Shown here in pieces: positions 1-5,326 of a stretch of 5,326 nucleotides of DNA (position 1 is its first letter; every line of letters begins with the position of its first letter). The notes below the pieces were generated by a model. The model saw nothing but the letters and a program-made list of their open reading frames with translations, had not been told where the DNA came from and ran no database searches. A program made the translations under genes and the position numbers. Source of the DNA: Verrucomicrobia bacterium UBA673 (GTDB lineage Bacteria > Verrucomicrobiota > Verrucomicrobiia > Limisphaerales > UBA1096); contig DBNL01000131.1 in assembly GCA_002299785.1 (NCBI GenBank), forward strand, positions 1 to 5,326, given 5' to 3'.

Positions 1-1522
1 CAATGGCGGGGTCGCTCGCCTTACCGGGGTAGAGGGCATCGACCAAATTGCTTTTTCGCCAGCGAACCGGTGACTCGATGGAGTCGAGCGCGGTGATGGT
101 TTTGCCTTTCGCGAGGTTGTCACCGTTGACGTTGAGTAAGCGAAGCTCGGCCAGTGCAAAAATATAATCGCTGCTGCGCTTGGCTAGCTTTGTCGCGGTG
201 ACACGGATGTAACGAGCGTTGAGGTTTGGCGACTTGAAATGCAGCGGCGCAACGCCGGGGTTCGTCTCGTCGACCTTAGTTTTGTCGGCGACAACCGTCA
301 CATCGCTCTCAAATGTCGCATCACTTGATACCTCAATTTTGTATCGCACTGGAAAGCCGAAGCCGTCACCGATATTGTTGAAGTTGTCACTCGTACCGAT
401 GAGCGTGACTTGTTCGATGGACTGGGCCTGCCCAAGGTCCACTTGCACCCACTTGTTCGCGTCCTGCTCGGCGCTGATCTGGCTGTGGTAACCGAACTCG
501 GGGCGGTTGCTCGTTTTAGATTGCTTGCGAAGCGACTCGAGTTGCTTGTCGAGCGCAACGAGTTTATCTCCCCCCTTTTTACTGATCTCGTTTTTGATTT
601 TTATGAGTTTTGACTGATGCAGGTCAACCTCGGCTTTGAGTGTGGCGAGTTTTTTGGCGATCAAGGGATCGGGGTGGTACTCACGGTCCGCGCGGTCGAG
701 CGCGGCGAATACGGCCTGCATCCGGTAGTAGTCGGTCATGTTGATCTCATCGAACTTGTGGTCATGGCAGCGGGCGCATTGCACGGTAGTGCTGATGAAG
801 GTGTTCATCGTGTTTTTCACCATGTCGTCGCGGTCGATGTTGCGGGCGATACGGCCGTCGAGTTTGGTTTCCGGCACCTCGGCATGGCCGATGAAATCCC
901 ACGGGCCGGCCGAGATGAAGCCTGTTGCCTCAATGCCGTCGCGTGTGTCCGGATAAAGCGCGTCACCTGCGATCTGCTCGCGCACGAACAGATCGTATGG
1001 TTTGTCGCTGTTGAATGCGCGGATGACATAGTCACGATACGGCCAGGCATTGGGGCGGAGCTTGTCCTTGTCGTAGCCGTGTGTGTCACCGTAGTGGACA
1101 ACGTCGAGCCAGTGGCGCGCCCAGCGTTCGCCGTAGCCAGGCGTGGCGAGAAGTTTTTCGACGAGTTTTTCGTAGGCCAACGGATCGGGGTCGCTGAGGA
1201 ACGAGTCGATTTCTAATGGGTCAGGGGGCAGGCCGATAAGGTCGAAATAGACGCGGCGAATCAGCGTCCGGCGGTTGGCTTCGAGCGAGTGAGTGAGATT
1301 TTTTTCAGCCAGCTTGGCGGCGATAAAGTGATCGATGGGATTCCGCGCCCAGTCGCGATCCGCATGGCTAAGCGCTGGCAAGGCATGCCGGGCGATCGGT
1401 TTCAGCGACCAGAAATCAAAAGTATCACTATCCGTGTTGGGTGATTCACTTTCGCCACCCAGTAACCCTTGACCAAGCGAAAGCAGCACTGCAGCTAGAA
1501 TGATTTTATGTTGCCAATTCAT
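1..1522 (-). CDS. Secreted DUF1549 (PSCyt2) protein with discoidin-like domain, 3' part missing
   Basis: The frame is open from ATG at 1522 to the left edge (507 codons seen, no stop). Residues 1-24 form a signal peptide (basic start, hydrophobic 8-21), so the product is exported. Residues about 58-275 match DUF1549 (PSCyt2): NPIDHFI at 61-67, RRVYFDLIGLPP at 89-100, RWARHWLD at 133-140, and a CARCH heme-type motif at 249-253 followed by DHKFD. Residues about 286-336 are charged and probably coiled coil. Residues about 341-466 look like an F5/8 type C (discoidin) domain (KWVQVDLG at 357-364, ARYIRV at 436-441, FALAEL at 455-460). A second discoidin-like start (NLAKGK, 469-474) is cut by the edge. 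Relatives usually continue into DUF1553, which would lie beyond the edge. The separate N-terminal PSCyt1 heme domain of many relatives is absent. The biochemical role of the family is not established; redox or carbohydrate-related surface work is inference. The Shine-Dalgarno is weak (GGGA about 10 bases before ATG). The family call is confident, the function is not. Confidence 0.9.
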   Translation of the reverse strand, partial: MNWQHKIILAAVLLSLGQGLLGGESESPNTDSDTFDFWSLKPIARHALPALSHADRDWARNPIDHFIAAKLAEKNLTHSLEANRRTLIRRVYFDLIGLPPDPLEIDSFLSDPDPLAYEKLVEKLLATPGYGERWARHWLDVVHYGDTHGYDKDKLRPNAWPYRDYVIRAFNSDKPYDLFVREQIAGDALYPDTRDGIEATGFISAGPWDFIGHAEVPETKLDGRIARNIDRDDMVKNTMNTFISTTVQCARCHDHKFDEINMTDYYRMQAVFAALDRADREYHPDPLIAKKLATLKAEVDLHQSKLIKIKNEISKKGGDKLVALDKQLESLRKQSKTSNRPEFGYHSQISAEQDANKWVQVDLGQAQSIEQVTLIGTSDNFNNIGDGFGFPVRYKIEVSSDATFESDVTVVADKTKVDETNPGVAPLHFKSPNLNARYIRVTATKLAKRSSDYIFALAELRLLNVNGDNLAKGKTITALDSIESPVRWRKSNLVDALYPGKASDPAI

Positions 1523-1607
1523 TAACTGATGTTCCCACTAGGTTTACAAACGAAAATGTGTGCCAAGGACGAGTGGAAATCAAGCGCATCTTGGTCAAGC
1601 GCGGCGG

Positions 1608-2690
1608 CTACCACTCGTTTTGGGCGCGGTGGCGCAGGGCGTGGTCGGCCAGGACGAGGGCGGTCATGGCCTCGACCATCGGGACGGCGCGCGGAAGCAC
1701 GCAAGGATCGTGGCGACCCCGGCCTTTGAGCGTTGTGTTTTTCAACTGCGCATCGACGGTGTCCTGCTTGTGCATGACGGTGGCCACCGGCTTGAAGGCA
1801 ATACGGAAGTGGACGGTCTCGCCGTTGGAGATGCCGCCTTGCACGCCGCCGGAATCATTTTTTGTCATGCGCACCTTGCCGCGCCTGGATTGCATGGGGT
1901 CGTTGTGCTCGCGTCCGGTCATGGTGATGGCATCGAAACCGGAGCCGACTTCGAAGCCTTTGGACGCGGGCAGGCTGAGCATCGCCTTGGCGAGGTCGGC
2001 CTCAAGGCGGTCGAACACAGGGTCGCCCCAGCCGACTGGTAGGCCGCGTGCGATCCCCTCGATCAAGCCGCCGACGGTGTCGCCGGCTTTGCGGGTACGC
2101 TCGATCAGCCGGATCATCTTGTCGGCGACGGCGCTGTCTGGGCAGCGGACAATGTTGGCTTCGACATCGCGCAGTCTGACCTTTTCGGGGTTGACATCGG
2201 CAATGATTTTTTTGACCTGTTTAACATAGGCCAACACTTCGACGCCGTAGCGTTGTTTCAAAAGTTTCTTGGCCACTGCCCCGGCGGCGACGCGGCCGAT
2301 AGTTTCGCGCGCGCTGGAGCGACCACCGCCCTGCCAGTTGCGGTAGCCGAATTTCTGCTGGTACGTGTAGTCGGCGTGGGAGGGGCGGAATTTAGTCTTC
2401 ATCTCCGCGTAGGCCTCGGGGCGGAAATCTTTGTTGTGCACCATCATTGTAATGGGTGTGCCGAGGGTTTTGCCCTCGAAGGTGCCAGAGATAATTTGGA
2501 CTTTGTCGGCTTCGTCGCGAGGCGTGACGATCCTCGACTGGCCGGGACGGCGGCGGTCGAGATCGGGTTGAATGTCCGACTCGTTTAGATCGAGCTGCGA
2601 CGGGCAGCCGTCGAGCACGACGCCGACACCGCCCCCGTGGGATTCCCCCCAGGTGGTGATGCGGAACAGGTGGCCGAACGTGTTAGGCAT
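1608..2690 (-). CDS. aroC: Chorismate synthase
   Basis: This complete 360-residue protein converts 5-enolpyruvylshikimate 3-phosphate to chorismate, the last step of the shikimate pathway, in the cytoplasm with reduced FMN. The three family signatures are present: GESHGGGVGVVLDGCP at 15-30, GGGRSSARETIGRVAAG at 121-137, and RHDPCVLPRAVPMVEA at 326-341. Other conserved pieces are RRRPGQ (46-51) and RPSHADYTY (102-110). H18 and H105 match the two catalytic histidines known in the family. Length is normal (about 350-390). The frame is open upstream to an ATG at 2792, but those 34 extra residues do not resemble the family. The start at 2690 gives the usual NTFG...TTxGESHG beginning and sits exactly at the predicted transcription start, so it is preferred. 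No Shine-Dalgarno is visible. The DUF1549 gene follows after 85 bases on the same strand with no clear terminator, so read-through is possible, though the functions are unrelated. Confidence 0.98.
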   Translation of the reverse strand: MPNTFGHLFRITTWGESHGGGVGVVLDGCPSQLDLNESDIQPDLDRRRPGQSRIVTPRDEADKVQIISGTFEGKTLGTPITMMVHNKDFRPEAYAEMKTKFRPSHADYTYQQKFGYRNWQGGGRSSARETIGRVAAGAVAKKLLKQRYGVEVLAYVKQVKKIIADVNPEKVRLRDVEANIVRCPDSAVADKMIRLIERTRKAGDTVGGLIEGIARGLPVGWGDPVFDRLEADLAKAMLSLPASKGFEVGSGFDAITMTGREHNDPMQSRRGKVRMTKNDSGGVQGGISNGETVHFRIAFKPVATVMHKQDTVDAQLKNTTLKGRGRHDPCVLPRAVPMVEAMTALVLADHALRHRAQNEW

Positions 2691-2696
2691 GCTTCT

Positions 2697-2725
2697 ATTA
2701 TGAGGCAAAATGGATTCACTGGCAA
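2697..2725 (-). promoter_or_regulatory. Sigma-70-type promoter of aroC, predicted leaderless
   Basis: Read on the minus strand, TTGCCA (2725-2720) and CATAAT (2702-2697) each match the -35 and -10 consensus at five of six bases, with an ideal spacer of 17 bases (2719-2703). Counting seven bases from the last -10 base puts +1 at 2690, the A of the aroC ATG. The transcript would therefore have no leader, which fits the absence of a Shine-Dalgarno sequence. This is a pattern match only; leaderless translation in this organism is inferred. Confidence 0.6.
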
Positions 2726-2958
2726 TTCCGTTGCGTCCACAGTAGCGTACCCATGTACATAGCAATGACTGGACATACAGAGTCCGAGGCAAATATGTCT
2801 GGGAATGATAATGATTGTGACGATATCAGTAGAGTGAATGTAGGCGTATTAAATTTACTGCTCATAGTATTATTAAATAATAAGGTTGGATTCACAATTG
2901 TTCGCTACATATTTATAGTTAGAATGTTAAATAAATGCATCTAACATTCGTTTTTTAA

Positions 2959-3168
2959 TTCAGCATAAGATCTTTAGCTGGAACTAATGTAAAGGCAACG
3001 GATACATCTGATGGTTATTTCACTCCTTTGTATTATGCGACTTTTAATGGCTGGATGGAAATTGTTGAACTGCTCTACGCCTCGAGTAGGATGCGAATAT
3101 TGCTTTCTTTTGTGTATCGTTTGACTTTTATTTTCTGTAACTCAGGTACCCAGACTAAGTTTTTTTAA
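2959..3168 (+). pseudogene. Ankyrin-repeat gene remnant
   Basis: The plus-strand frame between a stop at 2956-2958 and a stop at 3166-3168 has no ATG at a suitable place. At about 2977-3081 it encodes AGTNVKAT, then DG, then TPLYYATFNGWMEIVELL. This matches the ankyrin core (GADVNA, DGxTPLHxAAxxGHxEIVELL) at most conserved positions, with one extra residue between DG and TPL. The ankyrin pattern stops after ELLYAS. Just downstream, a different frame reads ANIA (3093-3104), as expected for the next GANI turn after a frameshift. A lone repeat with no start, a frame break and AT-rich surroundings points to a decayed gene for a multi-repeat protein-binding protein. The ankyrin resemblance is fairly strong; pseudogene status is inferred. 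It could instead be a short chance frame. Confidence 0.55.
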
Positions 3169-3187
3169 TCTGCCCATTTTAAGTAAC

Positions 3188-3221
3188 TTGGATCCATTAA
3201 AATTGGTCCAGTGCTTTTTTT
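3188..3221 (+). terminator. Candidate intrinsic terminator, plus strand
   Basis: TGGATCCA (3189-3196) can pair with TGGTCCA (3204-3210) with one bulged T and a 7-base loop. A possible T-G wobble at 3188/3211 closes the stem, and seven Ts follow at 3215-3221 after a GTGC gap. It lies shortly after the stop of the ankyrin remnant on the same strand, so it may be the terminator of that lost gene. The stem is short and the T-run is set off by four bases, so the call is tentative. In the minus direction the T-run is missing, so it would not serve the gene ending at 3256. Confidence 0.35.
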
Positions 3222-3255
3222 GTCTAGAAGGGACGATTATTAGCAATTGCCCAAT

Positions 3256-5326
3256 TCACCTAACCGCCCGCCCAAATTGAATGGTGTCATCCGTATTAAT
3301 GATCAGTGGGCTGACGGCATTCACATCGTGCCACGGGCCGTTCACTGCCGAGGCACTTTGAAGTTTTCCCTCGAAAGTTACCGTAATCGTTCCGTTTTCG
3401 TTGTTCACGATACTAATCTTGGGTGCGTCAGTATCTGCAATAGCCACTTTGATGTTGTCGATCGCCCACCACCAGTTGTTGTGGCCTTGATAATCCCACA
3501 TGAGGACCGCCGTCTTTGCTCCCGCTGGATTATTGAGTGAAAGTAAGACCGCCTCGTCATAGGCCGTCGGAGTATCCGGGGTCAGCTCCATCAAAGTGAC
3601 CGGATTACCGCCATCGAAGGACACTGTAACCTTGCCTTGTTGCGGTTCCTGCCTCCAACTCGAGTCGTAGGACAGCATCAACGAGTTAGCTACTGCTCGG
3701 CTGATGTCAATTTCCGGGGTCGCCAGCGACGCATTGAACTTGGCGTCGGCCCTGTCGTCGTATTCATCAGAATCACCAACCGCAATAACGCCGGTACCTT
3801 TGGTGAACTGGCCCCGATCCTGACCAGCTGTTGTATTCCAGGATGCCGGATCCACGAAGGTCCAACCGTCAAATTCAACCACAGCGTCGCCCCCGGCGGT
3901 GGGGCCGTGGCCCTCGCCGCGCACCATCACCCAGTCGGTCGGTGCTGTTGCTGTCCAGTCGGAGCCGTCCCCGCCGGATTCACTATCTGAAACCCATGGA
4001 CCAAGTGACAGTCCGTCGAAGTCCTCCACGAAGTAGACTCCTTTTGGCAATACGGATTTCTTAATTACATGGATGGTCACCGTCGCCACATTCGAGTCGG
4101 CCTTACCGTCATTGGCTTTGTAGGTAAAGCTGTCACTCCCTGAGTAGTTAGGCTTAGGGCTATAGCTCAGGGTCTGGGCTGACCCTTTCAACGTACCTTT
4201 CTCCGGCTGGTTTAAAAATGTGTAGCTCAGCGTGTCTCCATTCTCGTCACTCACACTCAGCGTAATCAATACCGTCTCATCCTGATTTACCTCCACTGTT
4301 TGATCTACAGCCACTGGTATAATGTTAAGCTCGGGTTCCGTATGAATAACGCTGAACGCGGCCTTGGCCAGGAGTTCGTAACTGTCGTTTGCGTAAAGTC
4401 TCATTTCATAATCTCCGGAACTAGGCAGGCTCTCATCAAACTCCAGACTACCTTCACTTAACGATGTGTTTCCGGTTTTTGTGCCGTCTGTGTATAACCA
4501 AAAAATGGATGGAACTGCGGGAGCCTCGTCTCCCTTCCTGTAGATTCCTACCCAGTCCAAGTCAGTAGCATTGGGGTTTGTAAAAGTCAGGTTGATAGGT
4601 TCTCCCGAATTGAACGCTTCCTTTGAGGGGGTCAAGACCGGTGGTTTTTTCACGCTAAAAAGCGCGCTCGAAATTAGGTCATATCCGTCATTTAAATACA
4701 TTCTTGCCTCGTATTCCCCTGGTTCTGAAAGACCCTCGGTAAAGCTTAAAGTCCCCTTTTTGATGACATCGTTTCCGCTTTGAGTTCCATCGGTATATCG
4801 CCAGAGTATGGACGGAGTTGCCGGGGCTTCGACTCCTTTCTCATACAAGCCGATCCAATCCTTTTTTGTTCCGGATGGTCTATCAAATGAAACGCTAATT
4901 ATCTCACCCGGTTCAAAGGTCTGGCTGGGCAAAGTCAGTATGGACTGTGTGAACTCGACAGCCTCCTCGCCGAGCAGTGCGAAATTGTCTAATCCGACCT
5001 CGATAGTTTTTCCTGAACCGGTAGGGCGCAAAAGGATTCCCACTTCTGAGATGCTTTTCAGTGAAGGATCTGGCGGAGCGCCAAAAAGTATTTCTGAGTC
5101 GATATTCCAGTGCCACTCAGTTGAATGGAGCGAAGCACTTATCTCGTGCCACCCGGATGATTCTGGAAGTTGATCAATATCATAGAGATATAGTTTATTG
5201 TCACTGGCAGAAAGAAAGTAGAGACTAACTGATTCCAGGGCGGCCGGGTTCGGTGTCCAAATATCAGTAGTGATAGTCTTAACTCGTTTTCCTAAAAAAT
5301 CGCCGATTAGTTCCCCCCCCGCCACA
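3256..5326 (-). CDS. Large modular secreted protein (Ig-like repeats, cadherin-like domain, jelly-roll-like C-terminus), 5' part missing
   Basis: The frame is open from the right edge to TGA at 3258-3256; 689 residues are numbered here from a GTG at 5325, which is probably internal. Residues 1-119 look like the end of a beta-sandwich binding domain closing with GLDNFALLG. Residues 127-225 and 228-326 are two tandem Ig-like modules containing DW[IV]G[IL]Y, a W-x-YTDG motif and a YxND-x-Y motif. Residues about 334-421 resemble the bacterial cadherin/Big_9-type domain (SDENGDTLSYTF, GTLKGSAQTLSYSP, YSGSDSFTYKANDG). Residues about 431-629 form a beta-rich domain starting VEDFDGLSLGPW and ending NNWWWAIDNIKV. 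Residues about 636-689 carry TVTFEGKLQSASAVNGPW, a C-terminal style frequent in secreted Verrucomicrobia proteins. There are no transmembrane segments and no PEP-CTERM tail. An extracellular binding or adhesive role is likely; any enzyme domain would lie upstream of the window. Similar W-G-Y modules are often found on secreted phosphoesterases (recollection, not tested). Confidence 0.85.
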   Translation of the reverse strand, partial: VAGGELIGDFLGKRVKTITTDIWTPNPAALESVSLYFLSASDNKLYLYDIDQLPESSGWHEISASLHSTEWHWNIDSEILFGAPPDPSLKSISEVGILLRPTGSGKTIEVGLDNFALLGEEAVEFTQSILTLPSQTFEPGEIISVSFDRPSGTKKDWIGLYEKGVEAPATPSILWRYTDGTQSGNDVIKKGTLSFTEGLSEPGEYEARMYLNDGYDLISSALFSVKKPPVLTPSKEAFNSGEPINLTFTNPNATDLDWVGIYRKGDEAPAVPSIFWLYTDGTKTGNTSLSEGSLEFDESLPSSGDYEMRLYANDSYELLAKAAFSVIHTEPELNIIPVAVDQTVEVNQDETVLITLSVSDENGDTLSYTFLNQPEKGTLKGSAQTLSYSPKPNYSGSDSFTYKANDGKADSNVATVTIHVIKKSVLPKGVYFVEDFDGLSLGPWVSDSESGGDGSDWTATAPTDWVMVRGEGHGPTAGGDAVVEFDGWTFVDPASWNTTAGQDRGQFTKGTGVIAVGDSDEYDDRADAKFNASLATPEIDISRAVANSLMLSYDSSWRQEPQQGKVTVSFDGGNPVTLMELTPDTPTAYDEAVLLSLNNPAGAKTAVLMWDYQGHNNWWWAIDNIKVAIADTDAPKISIVNNENGTITVTFEGKLQSASAVNGPWHDVNAVSPLIINTDDTIQFGRAVR
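4348..4644 (-). repeat. Ig-like protein repeat, copy 2
   Basis: This encodes residues 228-326 of the large secreted protein and directly follows copy 1. Matching positions are DWVGIY (257-262), W276 with YTDG (278-281), YANDSY (311-316) and the closing FSV (324-326). The EAPA and PSI pieces before the tryptophan are the best-kept stretch between the copies. Confidence 0.8.
4651..4947 (-). repeat. Ig-like protein repeat, copy 1
   Basis: This encodes residues 127-225 of the large secreted protein. It shares 48 of 96 aligned residues with copy 2, without gaps, at a period of 101 residues (303 bases). Key positions are DWIGLY (156-161), W175 with YTDG (177-180), and YLNDGY (210-215). It is a duplicated domain rather than a mobile repeat; the divergence shows the duplication is old. 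Confidence 0.8.

Larger units (their letters stand above)
2691..3255. other. AT-rich intergenic region without an intact gene
   Basis: This 565-base gap separates aroC from the end of the large secreted-protein gene and is visibly richer in A and T than the flanking genes. It holds the aroC promoter at its left end, a plus-strand ankyrin-repeat remnant in the middle, and a candidate plus-strand terminator near the right end. A plus-strand frame at 2753-2944 (63 codons from ATG) is probably not a functional gene: its product is low complexity and hydrophobic towards the end. It may be part of the same decayed gene. No tRNA, long inverted repeat or transposase fragment was seen. No clear terminator for the minus-strand gene ending at 3256 was found. 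Confidence 0.7.

Noticed and set aside
617..1216. A 199-codon plus-strand open frame
   Set aside because: It lies antisense to the well-supported DUF1549 gene, and its product resembles no family I know. It is a shadow of the codon bias of the true frame.
1580..1602. Direct repeat TCAAGCGC (1580-1587 and 1595-1602) at the end of aroC
   Set aside because: Eight bases repeated once at a 15-base period is too short to support an operator or attachment site; the copies straddle the stop-proximal spacer without symmetry.
1523..1607. Separate promoter or terminator between aroC and the DUF1549 gene
   Set aside because: Candidate boxes such as TTGATT with CACATT (17-base spacer, only three -10 matches) or TTGGCA with a 14-base spacer are too poor, and no hairpin with a T-run was found.
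1558..2229. Plus-strand open frames of 223 and 160 codons
   Set aside because: Both are antisense to aroC, whose conserved signatures fix the coding strand.
2691..2792. Longer aroC start at 2792
   Set aside because: The 34 added residues lack family similarity and would cover the promoter; chorismate synthases begin close to the NTFG...GESHG motif.
3243..3250. Palindrome GCAATTGC just after the secreted-protein gene
   Set aside because: It is a short self-complementary octamer without a loop or T-run, so it does not make a convincing terminator.
3247..3540. A 97-codon plus-strand open frame
   Set aside because: It is antisense to the conserved C-terminal region of the secreted protein and has no recognisable product.

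Overview
The window looks like a chromosomal fragment of a Verrucomicrobiota (or broader PVC-group) bacterium. Three things point there: a DUF1549 'planctomycete cytochrome' type secreted protein, a large secreted protein built from Ig-like and jelly-roll-like modules with a C-terminal segment of the style common in Verrucomicrobia, and weak or absent Shine-Dalgarno sequences. The phylum is inferred from protein style; no 16S or other decisive marker is present.

Layout from left to right: all three real genes are on the minus strand. Positions 1-1522 hold the N-terminal 507 residues of a secreted DUF1549 protein with a CxxCH motif and a discoidin-like domain; its C-terminus lies beyond the left edge. 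Positions 1608-2690 hold a complete chorismate synthase gene (aroC), 85 bases upstream of the DUF1549 gene on the same strand. Positions 2691-3255 are AT-rich and carry no intact gene. This interval contains the aroC promoter, which appears to direct a leaderless transcript, and a plus-strand remnant of an ankyrin-repeat gene followed by a plausible plus-strand terminator. Positions 3256-5326 hold the C-terminal 689 residues of a modular extracellular protein whose N-terminus lies beyond the right edge.

The genes do not form an obvious pathway. aroC is housekeeping (last step to chorismate). The two flanking genes encode exported proteins of the kind that PVC bacteria carry in large numbers, probably for polysaccharide or surface-substrate processing, but no catalytic domain of the right-hand protein is visible. 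I found no CRISPR array, tRNA, rRNA, IS element or clear defence or novel system. The most informative non-coding signals are the leaderless aroC promoter and the decayed ankyrin gene.
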